Position numbers and translations under genes: made by a program
Assembly (NCBI GenBank): GCA_003671195.1
Contig: QWPJ01000068.1
Span: 1-33,343 of the forward strand
Origin: Planctomycetota bacterium
GTDB taxonomy: Bacteria > Planctomycetota > Planctomycetia > Pirellulales > Pirellulaceae
DNA: 33,343 bases
Direction: 5' to 3'
Shown here: one piece after another, positions 26,285 to 33,343 of the stretch
Layout of the letters: each line of letters starts with the position of its first letter
How positions within the stretch are numbered: position 1 is the first letter of the stretch
Notes under the pieces: generated by a model
Database searches by the model: none
The model's input: only the letters and a program-made list of their open reading frames with translations
What the model was told of the DNA's origin: nothing

Positions 26285-26356
26285 TCCCCCATCCGTAACA
26301 CGGCCCTCCGAGGCCGTGTGTCCCCCATCAGTAACATGGCCCTCCGAGGCCGTGTG
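26285..26356. repeat. 36-bp tandem repeat x2 with hairpin cores
   Basis: Units at 26285-26320 and 26321-26356 differ at only a few positions. Each contains cacggcc/catggcc, ctccga, then ggccgtg, a GC-rich stem of about seven base pairs. No T-run follows, so they are not typical intrinsic terminators. Confidence 0.85.
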
Positions 26357-26425
26357 TGCACGTGATGAATCCATTCGGCTTGATGCCGGCGGGGCCAAGA
26401 TTCTTTAGCTACCGATCCGCCAAAA

Positions 26426-26472
26426 CCCCAATATCTTTCTTCCGCCCGGAGGGCGGAAGAAAGATATTGGGG
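26426..26472. repeat. Perfect 22-bp inverted repeat with 3-base loop
   Basis: The arms 26426-26447 and 26451-26472 are exact reverse complements around the loop gga. Each strand could form a long hairpin. It lies about 175 bases downstream of the DsbD-like stop and could act as a bidirectional terminator or RNA-stability element, although no T-run follows. It may equally be a dispersed palindromic repeat. Confidence 0.9.
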
Positions 26473-26833
26473 AGAGCGACGTGCAGCCTTAGTAGCTGTT
26501 GGATTTGGTTCTAACCCGAGCAAAATGGAATTCCATAGATCCCGGAAAAGGCAAATCCAAGATAATCCTGAAAGCCGAAATTCAATATGTCCGGTCGACT
26601 GAGCGTTCGACAGAATGGGATAGCAAGCCGGAAAATTTTCTAGGAATCGATTCTTAATTGATTCTTCACGTGGCCGTAGTGCGATTTCTCATCGGATTAT
26701 AGTACACTACGAATACCAAGCGTAATTATACCTGAGACGCAACGGCGATTGGGTCAAATGCAGGGCCTACGGCGGCACTGAGTCCACACAACCTTCGGAT
26801 ATCCTGAAAAAGCAGAATTCGTCATAACCGAAA

Positions 26834-27370
26834 ATGTTAATTCCTTTAATCTCGCTGTCGCTGATTGTGGCGGTCATTTTATGGGGAGTTGGCTACACCT
26901 GGATCACTGGAAAACCCTTCATCGTAGTCAACCCCGGTACGGCCAACAAACAACTTGAAATTCAGAAGTCCAAGCCGACAGGAAATAGCATTCAGAAAAC
27001 TCCGACTCTTGCGGATCTTCAAGGGGAATGGAGTATCGTTTCCTTTGGCCAAAATGGTGGAAAGGCACCGTTTTTCATACCTTGGATTGTTAAGGCACGC
27101 ATGGTCATCGACGGAGATCGTTACATCAAAATCATGGGTGGCAAGACGATTGAATCAGGAGTTCTCGTGATTTCCAGAGACGGTGACCAAACGACGTTCG
27201 ATGAATACGTCGACACGGGAGATGATTCCGGCAGTGCCCATCTGGGGATCATCCGGTGGGTCGGAAGAAAAATTGAGCATCTGCAGGGTAAGACTGGCGA
27301 AGATCGGCCTACGGGATTTCCGTACTCCACCGATTCGACGTGCGGCTACGCTCTGATGAAGCGTAAGTAG
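26834..27370 (+). CDS. TIGR03067-like small protein with N-terminal membrane segment
   Basis: A 178-residue protein. Residues 2-19 (LIPLISLSLIVAVILWGV) are a membrane anchor or uncleaved signal. A Lys/Thr/Gln-rich linker is followed at about residue 57 by a lipocalin-like domain beginning LADLQGEWSIVSFGQNGGK, matching the opening pattern of the TIGR03067 family (LQGTW-VVS), which is common in planctomycetes and has no known function. A late Cys lies in STDSTCGYALMKRK. No good ribosome-binding site is seen before ATG 26834. Its neighbours are repeat blocks and the cassette-like cluster, and it may itself be an old cassette gene (see findings). Confidence 0.7.
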   Translation: MLIPLISLSLIVAVILWGVGYTWITGKPFIVVNPGTANKQLEIQKSKPTGNSIQKTPTLADLQGEWSIVSFGQNGGKAPFFIPWIVKARMVIDGDRYIKIMGGKTIESGVLVISRDGDQTTFDEYVDTGDDSGSAHLGIIRWVGRKIEHLQGKTGEDRPTGFPYSTDSTCGYALMKRK

Positions 27371-27410
27371 ATTCGAACGAACTCACGAATTGGGATAAAA
27401 TTGGCTGAGG

Positions 27411-27490
27411 ATGCCCGTTGCGGGCACCCTCCCCACACCACCGGACGTGCGGGTCCGGTCGCATTGGTCCAACGCACAGAAGTGCGGCGG
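27411..27490 (-). other. Structured element resembling a group II intron remnant
   Basis: Three hairpins lie within about 75 bases: TGCCCG-ttg-CGGGCA (27412-27426), CCGGAC-gtgcgg-GTCCGG (27441-27458) and CGCAC-agaa-GTGCG (27473-27486). The minus strand reads CCGGACCCGCACGTCCGG followed by tggtgtggggaggg, which I recall as typical of bacterial group II intron sequence. There is no reverse-transcriptase ORF nearby, so if correct this is a fragment. Another structured RNA is possible. Beyond the terminator-like hairpin and the attC-like site, the rest of 27371-27724 holds nothing I can identify. Confidence 0.4.
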
Positions 27491-27523
27491 CAGTTTCACA
27501 TAGATGAGCATGCGAGGCCCATA

Positions 27524-27550
27524 GGGTTTTCAGGGTCAAAACCCCTTTTT
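27524..27550 (+). terminator. Intrinsic terminator candidate
   Basis: GGGTTTT (27524-27530), loop cagggtc, AAAACCC (27538-27544), then c and five T residues (27546-27550). It is a reasonable Rho-independent terminator on the plus strand, about 155 bases after the TIGR03067-like gene. Confidence 0.5.
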
Positions 27551-27628
27551 AGGCCACCGACATCGAAGACTTCAATGGTGGTTGGGGATGGCCGGAATAC
27601 GACGACCTCGGCAAAACAAATTTTGCAT

Positions 27629-27713
27629 GACCAACGATTGCACCCAAGCGGCGATCAGGTGTACTGAAAAATCAATGATTTATCTCGCCGCTGGGTGAAT
27701 CGATATTTTTTGC
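27629..27713. other. attC-like recombination site 1 (degenerate)
   Basis: GACCAAC (27629-27635) resembles the RYYYAAC box with one mismatch. The left arm 27635-27654 pairs with the right arm 27685-27702 over 18 base pairs, leaving just two unpaired bases, both in the left arm (g27640 and a27647). That is the extrahelical-base pattern of folded attC sites. The hairpin loop is 30 bases. No clear GTT box follows the right arm, so the site is probably degenerate. It immediately precedes a small gene. Confidence 0.5.
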
Positions 27714-27724
27714 CATCAAAGAAG

Positions 27725-28132
27725 ATGAACCAATTGACGGTCGAAGTAACGGATGTGAACGGCAAGTCGTTTGAACTACTTGTCGATGGTGTCCCATTGT
27801 CCGAATTGCTAGACGACGGTCGAGACGGGATACCGTACTGGATCGTTGAAGACGATCTACCGTACCTCCCCCCACATGGCACGCCAAGGCAAGAAGGCAT
27901 CCATATTGTGACGGTATGCAATTGTGGCGAATACGGTTGCGGTCACAGCCACTGCCGTGTGACGAAGACCGAGCAAAACGTCGTGTTCGATCAGTTCCAG
28001 TGCGGCAGGAGGAAAAAACCGGAGTCCATGCGATTTACGTTTGACCGCGCTCAATACGACGAGGTGGTCCGAACCATCCTGAGTGAAACACAGAAAGAGA
28101 AACGGCGAACCACGCCTCCCACCGTACCGTGA
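27725..28132 (+). CDS. Cassette-borne small Cys/His-rich protein of unknown function
   Basis: A 135-residue soluble protein. ATG 27725 is chosen; a GTG at 27695 lies inside the attC-like arm. No usable ribosome-binding site is visible, which is common for cassette genes. The centre holds VCNCGEYGCGHSHCRV, a C-x-C-x4-C-x-H-x-H-C cluster that could bind zinc, followed by VVFDQFQ and a later FTFDRAQYDEVV segment. This layout (CxCG..GC, then V.W.DF, then F.FDRAQY) occurs in a widespread group of uncharacterised bacterial proteins, so the gene is probably real and mobile rather than novel at family level. The Lys/Arg/Thr/Pro tail looks disordered. A 9-bp hairpin overlaps the stop codon. It lies between attC-like sites 1 and 2. 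Confidence 0.7.
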   Translation: MNQLTVEVTDVNGKSFELLVDGVPLSELLDDGRDGIPYWIVEDDLPYLPPHGTPRQEGIHIVTVCNCGEYGCGHSHCRVTKTEQNVVFDQFQCGRRKKPESMRFTFDRAQYDEVVRTILSETQKEKRRTTPPTVP

Positions 28133-28149
28133 ACCCGCGGCGGGTTCAC
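28129..28149. repeat. 9-bp perfect hairpin overlapping a stop codon
   Basis: GTGAACCCG (28129-28137) and CGGGTTCAC (28141-28149) flank the loop cgg; the TGA stop is inside the left arm. No T-run follows. The next 80 bases before attC-like site 2 contain another small inverted repeat (ACCGAA-gt-TTCGGT) but no gene. Confidence 0.7.
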
Positions 28150-28229
28150 CTATACCGAAGTTTCGGTTATCCACTAAGATGATATTGAGCACCGAATCGG
28201 ATTTGCAAGCGTTGCTGGCAGCACGATGA

Positions 28230-28322
28230 GAACGAACAATCGGATGCACCGAAGTGGTCGTTTGGCGGCGCTTGACATGTTGACTTTTTTGGTGGCCACT
28301 CGGTGATGGTCGCCGTTCGTTC
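28230..28322. other. attC-like recombination site 2 (best preserved)
   Basis: The outer boxes GAACGAAC (28230-28237) and GTTCGTTC (28315-28322) are exact reverse complements and contain AAC/GTT core ends. Nine-base unpaired spacers lie inside each (28238-28246, 28306-28314). The inner boxes CACCGAaGTGG (28247-28257) and CCACTCGGTG (28296-28305) pair perfectly except for one extrahelical a. This R-spacer-L...L-spacer-R order is the architecture of integron attC sites. The next gene starts 20 bases later. Confidence 0.65.
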
Positions 28323-28341
28323 CTTTAGCGCATAAACACTC

Positions 28342-29001
28342 ATGAAGAAAATTGGCGTCACTGGCGATAAGGCAATTGAAGAGCTAAATCGCTTGCAACT
28401 TGAGTTCACATCGAGCGGTCTGTGGCCTATCCTAATTGGCGATGACGAGGAGCTTGAACGTATCGAAGGAGGATTGGAGGATTCGTCCGAATCGCCAAAT
28501 GAGATTCTCGCTGCCAGCACTGCCATCAATGCGGAAAAATGGTTCGCAGACAGGACCTCGCAAGATCCCGAACTCTATCAATGTGAAGATGGAGATTGGC
28601 CAGACGTTGATCCTGGTGAAATAGGTATCGTGACACATTTGAGTATCTCCGGATCAAAACCGAAGAAGAAAGTTTCGATCGCATTACTCGCAATTGACAA
28701 CTCGTTCGAATCGTTTGCACACTTGAATTGGGGTGGGTGGAACGATTGTCCTTTCCCACAAGACCATTGCGCAATCCACCGCTACTGGAAAGCGAAATAC
28801 GGTTCCGAGGTTGTTAGCATTACCGGAGATATTGTGCAATGTGTTGTTTCAAATCCTCCGCGTGATCGTGAGGCCGCTATGTTACTTGCAAGGGAGCAAT
28901 ACCGTTACTGCTATGACATCGTGGATCAAGGGACCGGAACGATCGCGGCTCTTGCTGCGAGTTTGATAAACGCAAGTACATGGTACTTCTGGTGGGACTG
29001 A
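28342..29001 (+). CDS. DUF4253-family protein (cassette-borne)
   Basis: A 219-residue soluble protein. The C-terminal half (about 110-219) matches the DUF4253 pattern: VSIALLAIDNSFESFAHLNW, GGWNDCPFPQDHCAIHRYWK, YGSEVVSITGDIVQCVV, AREQYRYCYDIVDQGTGT and the terminal STWYFWWD. The N-terminal half contains GLWPILIGDDEELERI, as in full-length members. Function is unknown; the family occurs scattered in many bacteria, often in accessory regions. No Shine-Dalgarno sequence precedes ATG 28342. The gene sits between attC-like sites 2 and 3, its stop lying only six bases before site 3, the usual tight spacing of an integron cassette. Confidence 0.88.
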   Translation: MKKIGVTGDKAIEELNRLQLEFTSSGLWPILIGDDEELERIEGGLEDSSESPNEILAASTAINAEKWFADRTSQDPELYQCEDGDWPDVDPGEIGIVTHLSISGSKPKKKVSIALLAIDNSFESFAHLNWGGWNDCPFPQDHCAIHRYWKAKYGSEVVSITGDIVQCVVSNPPRDREAAMLLAREQYRYCYDIVDQGTGTIAALAASLINASTWYFWWD

Positions 29002-29006
29002 AGATC

Positions 29007-29094
29007 GAACCAACCGTTGCACCCAAGCCCGCGATAGGGTGAATTTGAAATGGAAACCTTCATGTCGCGGGATGGGTGAACGGGGCCGTTCTTG
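29007..29094. other. attC-like recombination site 3
   Basis: GAACCAAC (29007-29014) is followed by a left arm CCGTT-g-CACCCA-ag-CCCGCGA (29014-29034), which pairs with TCGCGGG-a-TGGGTG-AACGG (29065-29083). The extrahelical g and the CACCCAAG core match site 1. After GGTGA and eight bases comes GTTCTT (29088), aligning with GGTGA-N8-GTTCGT of site 2. It begins six bases after the DUF4253 stop. Confidence 0.58.
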
Positions 29095-29130
29095 CTAGCA
29101 GAGCCACGCGCACCATCATAAGATCTCGGC

Positions 29131-29735
29131 CCCCGGGTGGCCTTGAGCCACCGGAGCCCAAGGTTCGTCAGCTAGCTGGCGGATCTCCACCAACCCCAAT
29201 TTACGACCCTTGCCACCTTGTGCGGAAGGGGAAGCAGATCCGTCAGCGCGCGAAGCTTGGCTTCCGGTTAGCTCGCGAAGCTTGGCTTCCGGTTGGGCAA
29301 GCCAACCGGGGGCCTGGGGCATTCCGACCGGGGATCGTGTGGGGCATCGTTGCCGCGGGGGGAGGAACCGCGTAGACTTAAAAAGCGTTGGAAAGGAACA
29401 GAGTGTATCCTGTTATTCCCTTCCCATTTGCTGTCGAGAAACAACAGCGACAGACGCGACCACAGGATCCCATCGTGCTCGTGCTCAGTCCGCCGCGGCG
29501 GACGGTGCTCGTAATCGTCATCGAATCGAGGCAACAGAGATAGACTCCTTTTTCGACTACGAACGACTCGACGTTTATCGAACTCAAATCCAAGCCAGTG
29601 CGGATTGTCGCGATGCTGAGCACGATATGAGTGCCTAATAGCCACTTCCTCGCCGTTGGCTGCGGGTTAAACGATTTTTCGTCGTACTCGTACTCAGCGA
29701 AGCGGTACTCAGCGAAGCGGTACTCGTACTCGATG
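29131..29735. repeat. Non-coding repeat and hairpin block upstream of rtcB
   Basis: The 876-base stretch 29002-29877 has no gene I can support. Besides attC-like site 3 it contains a CAGCTAGCTG palindrome (29169-29178), a 21-bp direct repeat at 29249-29269 and 29274-29294, a hairpin CCGGTTGG-gcaag-CCAACCGG (29289-29309), a 16-bp palindrome GTCCGCCGCGGCGGAC (29488-29503) flanked by gtgctcgtgctc-type sequence, and a perfect 15-bp tandem repeat tactcagcgaagcgg (29691-29705, 29706-29720) also flanked by tactcg units. The ORFs here translate to low-complexity text. From 29740 to 29877 I see only a T-run (29814-29820). Confidence 0.75.
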
Positions 29736-29877
29736 GCTGTTCGAACTTCGGCGATGCTCGACGTTGACCGCCATGCTCGCGAGCCATCGTTGCGGTTAGC
29801 ACGGCCGAGCCTTTTTTTGCTCCGATTCTTGGGCGACCAGCGAACCCTTTTGCGGTCCCAGGGTTCCTATCTCTATC

Positions 29878-31278
29878 ATGAATGCACGACAATTAGAGAA
29901 ACTTGGTGTTCCGATCCCCTGCGTTCCGGTAGCGATTCGATCGATCCAGAATGTGATCGGTCAAAAGGGGCATCGGGGCAAGGATGTCAGAGCGCAAATT
30001 GCATCGGTGGTGGAAAATCCGGAAGGATTCCTTGGGGATGAATTTTGGGGATCTTTAGCCGAATCGATTTTGGAGGATCGCAACCAAGTCCAGGCCTTGG
30101 CCCCAGAGTCCATCGCTTATCCGACCTGGGGGACTCAGATCGACCCGGCGGCCCATATGCAGATGCGAACCGCATGCCAATTGCCGATCGCTCGGGCCGC
30201 TGCCTTGATGCCCGATGCGCACCTGGGTTACGGCTTGCCGATCGGAGGGGTCTTGGCAGTCGAAAACGCCGTGATTCCTTATGCGGTCGGAGTCGATATC
30301 GCTTGTCGGATGAAGCTCTCGGTGCTGGACATCGAGCCCTTGGAGATGACAAAAAATCCCATGCGGTTCGAAACGGCTTTGCAGCGTGGAACTCGCTTCG
30401 GGATCGGCTCGGTCCATGAGACGCCGCAGGACCATCGGGTGATGGATCAGGACTGGAGCATCACGCGGACGACTCGCGAGAAAAAAGACACTGCGCGCAA
30501 GCAGTTGGGTACGAGCGGATCGGGAAACCACTTCGTGGAGTTTGGGACCTTGAGGCTAGCCCAAGCCGACGCGCAGCTTGGGCTCCAGGCAGGCGTCTAT
30601 ACGGCTCTGTTGAGTCATTCTGGGAGCCGTGGTACCGGTGCGAGTGTGTGTTCGGTCTACAGCAATATCGCACGAGCACAGTTACCCAAGAATCTATCGA
30701 CTCAGTTTGGGTATCTCGGTTGGTTGTCGCTCGATAGTCAAGAGGGCCAAGAGTACTGGGAAGCGATGAATCTAATGGGGGACTATGCAGCGGCCAACCA
30801 CGATGTGATCCATCGGTTGGTCACGAAACTCTTGGGCGGTCGCGTCATTGCAGGCGTTGAAAACCACCATAACTTTGCTTGGAAGGAGACCCATCAAGGC
30901 AAGGAGTGGGTGGTGCATCGCAAGGGTGCCACACCGGCGGGTGCAGGGGTCTTGGGAGTCATCCCCGGCTCGATGGCAACGCCGGGTTTTGTGGTGCGAG
31001 GCAAGGGGAATGCAGCGAGTCTGATGTCCGCATCGCATGGGGCAGGACGATGCATGAGCCGAACGGCGGCCAAGAACCAGTACACCTGGAACGCAGTCCG
31101 AACGAGCTTGAGCACTCGGGGAATTCGAGTAATCTCAGCCGGTGCCGACGAGGCTCCGGGGGCTTACAAGGACATCCATTCGGTGATGGCAGCTCAGGCC
31201 GAATTGGTCGACACGATCGGCCAATTCGATCCAAAGATTGTCAAGATGTGCGAGGATGGGAGTCGCGCCGAGGACTAG
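29878..31278 (+). CDS. rtcB: RtcB-family RNA ligase
   Basis: A 466-residue member of the GTP-dependent RNA 3'-phosphate/5'-OH ligase family, which joins RNA ends through a histidine-GMP intermediate. Visible motifs are [21 protein letters not shown] with metal ligand Cys143, [40 protein letters not shown] and [14 protein letters not shown] with the probable guanylylated His387. The usual GVDIGCGM is GVDIACRM here, so this is a divergent subfamily whose activity might differ, although the metal and His ligands are kept. The start ATG 29878 has no strong ribosome-binding site (AGGG is 14 bases away). Archease is not adjacent. Its stop overlaps the stop of the convergent oxidoreductase gene (CTAG, 31275-31278). 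Confidence 0.9.
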   Translation: MNARQLEKLGVPIPCVPVAIRSIQNVIGQKGHRGKDVRAQIASVVENPEGFLGDEFWGSLAESILEDRNQVQALAPESIAYPTWGTQIDPAAHMQMRTACQLPIARAAALMPDAHLGYGLPIGGVLAVENAVIPYAVGVDIACRMKLSVLDIEPLEMTKNPMRFETALQRGTRFGIGSVHETPQDHRVMDQDWSITRTTREKKDTARKQLGTSGSGNHFVEFGTLRLAQADAQLGLQAGVYTALLSHSGSRGTGASVCSVYSNIARAQLPKNLSTQFGYLGWLSLDSQEGQEYWEAMNLMGDYAAANHDVIHRLVTKLLGGRVIAGVENHHNFAWKETHQGKEWVVHRKGATPAGAGVLGVIPGSMATPGFVVRGKGNAASLMSASHGAGRCMSRTAAKNQYTWNAVRTSLSTRGIRVISAGADEAPGAYKDIHSVMAAQAELVDTIGQFDPKIVKMCEDGSRAED

Positions 31279-32405
31279 ACGTTCTTCCATTGCCGATCGG
31301 CGGCACTTTGGAGAACTGCATCGCAGACGCGTTGGGTTTCCAGGGCGTCTTTGAAGCTCGGGTGGGCTGGCTCGCCTGTATCGAGACTCTTGAGGAAATC
31401 AGCGACTTGGTGGGTAAACGAGTGTTCGTAGCCGATTTGCAGGCCGGGTACCCACCAGTTGCCCATGTAGGGTTGATCGCCGTCGGAGACATGGACGCTG
31501 CGCCAGCCTCGAACGATGGACTCATCGTTGTAATCGAAGTACTTCAGGCGGTGCAGGTCGTGCAGATCCCAAGCGATGCTGGCGTTTTCGCCGTTGATTT
31601 CCAAGGTGTAAAGGGCTTTGTGGCCACGTGCATAGCGGGTCGACTCGAAGAGTCCGAGCGAGCCGTTATTGAAGTGGCAGAAGAACGAACAAGCGTCGTC
31701 GATGTTGACGGGGGACTTTTTGCCGGTCTCGACGTGGGTACGTTCTTTGACGAACGTTTCGGTCATTGCGCAGACATCGTTGATCGAACCGTTGATCCAT
31801 AGGGCCGTATCGATGCAGTGGGCAAGCAAGTCGCCCGTCACACCGCTACCGGCCGCGTCGGCATCGAGTCTCCAGGTTGCCGCGCCACCTTGGGGCACAT
31901 CGGCGTTGATGGTCCAGTCTTGGAGGAAGTTCGCGCGGTAGTGGAAGATCCGCCCGAGTTTTCCTGAGTCGACGATCTGCTTGGCCAAGGTCACGGCCGG
32001 GACGCGTCGGTAGTTGTACCAGACCATGTTCGCAACACCGGCTTTTTCCACTGCAGCGACCATTTCGAGGCCTTCTGCGGTATTCATGGCCAGAGGTTTT
32101 TCGCAGAGGATCATCTTGCCGGCTTTGGCCGCTTCGATGGCGATCTCTTTGTGTAGGTTGTTCGGAGTGCAGATATCGATCGCGTCGATATCGGAGCGTT
32201 TGAGCAATTCGCGCCAATCGGTTTCGATCGACTCATAGCCCCAGTTGTCGGCGAACGACTTGGCCTTTTCGGCATTCCGTGCGCAGAGGGCCTTCAAGAC
32301 CGGTTTATGGGAGCTTTTAAAAAAGCGGCTGGCTTGGAGGTAGGCATTCGAGTGGGCTTTGCCCATGAATCCATAACCGATCATGCCGATACGAAGTTCT
32401 TTCAT
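31275..32405 (-). CDS. Gfo/Idh/MocA-family oxidoreductase
   Basis: A 376-residue NAD(P)-dependent sugar or inositol dehydrogenase-like enzyme. The Rossmann motif [16 protein letters not shown] is at the N-terminus, CEKPLAMN carries the family Lys103, and the second domain holds D192-x3-H196 ([10 protein letters not shown]). There is no Tat or Sec signal, so it is cytoplasmic, unlike many planctomycete homologues. AGGA lies seven bases before ATG 32405. It follows the isomerase/epimerase-like gene after 54 bases in the same direction; this pair is a common module for sugar or inositol interconversion. The stop codon overlaps that of rtcB on the other strand. Confidence 0.93.
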   Translation of the reverse strand: MKELRIGMIGYGFMGKAHSNAYLQASRFFKSSHKPVLKALCARNAEKAKSFADNWGYESIETDWRELLKRSDIDAIDICTPNNLHKEIAIEAAKAGKMILCEKPLAMNTAEGLEMVAAVEKAGVANMVWYNYRRVPAVTLAKQIVDSGKLGRIFHYRANFLQDWTINADVPQGGAATWRLDADAAGSGVTGDLLAHCIDTALWINGSINDVCAMTETFVKERTHVETGKKSPVNIDDACSFFCHFNNGSLGLFESTRYARGHKALYTLEINGENASIAWDLHDLHRLKYFDYNDESIVRGWRSVHVSDGDQPYMGNWWVPGLQIGYEHSFTHQVADFLKSLDTGEPAHPSFKDALETQRVCDAVLQSAADRQWKNV

Positions 32406-32459
32406 AGCGATTCCTCGAGACGAGAATTGAGTTGGGTGGATGGTTTGAAGTGGTTTGAA

Positions 32460-33343
32460 TTAAACGCTTGGGCTGGTGTTCCAGCCGTGGGCTTCACGCA
32501 CGGCGAGCATCGTCGCGAGGATGGTGTTCCAAGTGTGGGGGTCTTCGAGGGTTTTGTTGGGGAACATGCAACCGTCCCAGCAGATGTGTTGGATACCGCG
32601 TGCTTGTGCATCTTTGAGCCAGTATCCGGAGCACTCGACGATATTGAGTTTTCCGTTTGGATCATCGGCGCGGCAGTGTTTGCCGGTCTTATCGTGGGAG
32701 CCTGCACCGTGGACATGCCCATCGTTTTGGGCGACGTGGAAATCGATGGTCCAGGGTCGGAGTTGGTCGGTCATGCTTTTGTAGGCTTGATCGAACTGCT
32801 CTTGGGTGTAGTGATCCCCGAGCATGGCATGTTCGGGGGCGTTGTAACCGAGCAGGTAGAGATAGGTGTGGGCCAAGTCGGCTTGGAATCCGAAGGCTTC
32901 GGGCATACCGACTCCTTCGAGGACATCGAGCATATCTCGCCAGGAGTGCATACCGGCCCAGCAGATTTCGCCTTCGGCGGCGAGTCGTTGACCGTGGTCT
33001 TTGGCGATATTGGCGGCTTTTTTGAACGTATCGACGATGCGGGCGGTGTTGGCTTTGGCATCGGATCGCCATTTTTCGACACCGAACTCGGCGCTATCGA
33101 CGCGGATCACACCGTATTTGCGGATGCCATGGTCCTCAAAGACTCGGGCGATTCGGCAAGCCATTTCGACGGCCGAGAGGAACTTCTTTTGGCATTGGTC
33201 ATCTCCCATGGCCGAGTCGCCGACGGTCCCTGGCCAAACCGGAGCGACCAGAGAGCCGACGGAGAAACCGTAGCTGGCGATTTGGTCGGCGATCTTTCGG
33301 ATTTCCGAATCGCTCGCATTGGGGTCGGTATGGGGGAAGAACA
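32460..33343 (-). CDS. Sugar phosphate isomerase/epimerase-like protein (TIM barrel; N-terminus beyond window)
   Basis: The frame is open to the right edge (in-frame codons read [20 protein letters not shown]), so the true start lies outside and the internal ATG at 33209 is not the start. The 294 visible residues match the xylose-isomerase-like TIM-barrel family (AP endonuclease 2 fold): [64 protein letters not shown] and [13 protein letters not shown], with acidic and His residues placed as metal ligands at the barrel strand ends. Such enzymes isomerise or epimerise sugars or inositol derivatives; the substrate is not known. It is probably co-transcribed with the downstream oxidoreductase. 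Confidence 0.85.
   Translation of the reverse strand, partial: FFPHTDPNASDSEIRKIADQIASYGFSVGSLVAPVWPGTVGDSAMGDDQCQKKFLSAVEMACRIARVFEDHGIRKYGVIRVDSAEFGVEKWRSDAKANTARIVDTFKKAANIAKDHGQRLAAEGEICWAGMHSWRDMLDVLEGVGMPEAFGFQADLAHTYLYLLGYNAPEHAMLGDHYTQEQFDQAYKSMTDQLRPWTIDFHVAQNDGHVHGAGSHDKTGKHCRADDPNGKLNIVECSGYWLKDAQARGIQHICWDGCMFPNKTLEDPHTWNTILATMLAVREAHGWNTSPSV

Larger units (their letters stand above)
26272..26771. repeat. Repeat-rich non-coding block bounded by a 12-bp inverted repeat
   Basis: The 582-base stretch 26252-26833 has no credible gene. cgtaggccctgc at 26272-26283 recurs inverted at 26760-26771, about 500 bases apart. Inside are a 36-bp tandem repeat and a 47-base perfect hairpin, listed separately. 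The part from about 26480 to 26760 is AT-richer than the flanks and shows nothing I can name. A mobile-element (MITE-like) origin is possible but unproven; no target-site duplication was identified. Confidence 0.5.

Noticed and set aside
26285..26356. Possible intrinsic terminators after the DsbD-like gene
   Set aside because: Good stems but no T-run follows on either strand; listed as repeats instead.
27309..27539. Minus-strand 76-codon ORF containing PDPHVRWCGEG
   Set aside because: The peptide is a translation of the structured intron-like element, not a plausible protein.
29076..29645. Several ORFs of 60-145 codons in the repeat block upstream of rtcB
   Set aside because: They translate hairpins and direct repeats into Arg/Pro/Ser-rich or low-complexity text on both strands; none has a good start or family pattern.
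30879..31802. Plus-strand ORF (307 codons) covering the end of rtcB and part of the oxidoreductase
   Set aside because: Out of frame with rtcB, antisense to the Gfo/Idh gene, and without recognisable motifs.

Overview
The window looks like chromosomal DNA of a planctomycete, most likely from the Pirellulales (Pirellula/Rhodopirellula-like). The basis is family content: a DUF1549/DUF1553 (PSD1-type) protein beside a DUF1501 protein, two PVC-type membrane-bound dehydrogenase/haem-binding proteins, a formylglycine-type sulfatase, a TIGR03067-like protein and an RtcB paralogue. No rRNA, tRNA or CRISPR array was recognised.

Layout. (1) 1-7975, minus strand: a tight cluster of an SGNH/dehydrogenase/HEAT/cytochrome c fusion, methionyl-tRNA formyltransferase (fmt), an APC-family amino-acid permease, and a TPR-like exported protein that runs off the left edge. 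(2) 8206-12062, plus strand, divergent from (1): sulfatase, GH5-like glycosidase and an iron-type ABC substrate-binding lipoprotein. A short repeat block and a small unknown gene (12360-12782) follow. (3) 12802-22134, minus strand: a three-gene operon behind a good sigma70-like promoter. It encodes a 1711-residue DUF1549/DUF1553 protein, a Tat-exported DUF1501 protein and a second haem-binding dehydrogenase-like protein. (4) 22382-23542 (minus) is a DegT-family sugar aminotransferase, divergent from a DsbD-like thiol:disulfide reductase (23858-26251) that appears to carry two DsbD-alpha-like domains. (5) 26252-29877 is an accessory island: a repeat-rich non-coding block, a TIGR03067-like gene, a structured element resembling a group II intron remnant, then two small genes (a Cys-rich protein and a DUF4253 protein) set between three attC-like sites. 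I read this as a small integron cassette cluster without a visible integrase, followed by another repeat block. (6) 29878-33343: RtcB-family RNA ligase, convergent with a Gfo/Idh/MocA oxidoreductase and a sugar phosphate isomerase/epimerase-like protein that runs off the right edge.

How the genes may work together. Sulfatase, GH5-like glycosidase, the haem-binding dehydrogenases, the DUF1549/1553-DUF1501 pair, Gfo/Idh and the sugar isomerase fit the surface and periplasmic polysaccharide-degradation lifestyle of planctomycetes. The DsbD-like protein could supply periplasmic reducing power for c-type haem attachment. These links are inferences from gene families. The most unusual content is the cassette-like cluster at 27629-29094, the repeat blocks on either side of it, and a recurrent pattern of short tandem duplications at the 3' ends of ordinary genes.
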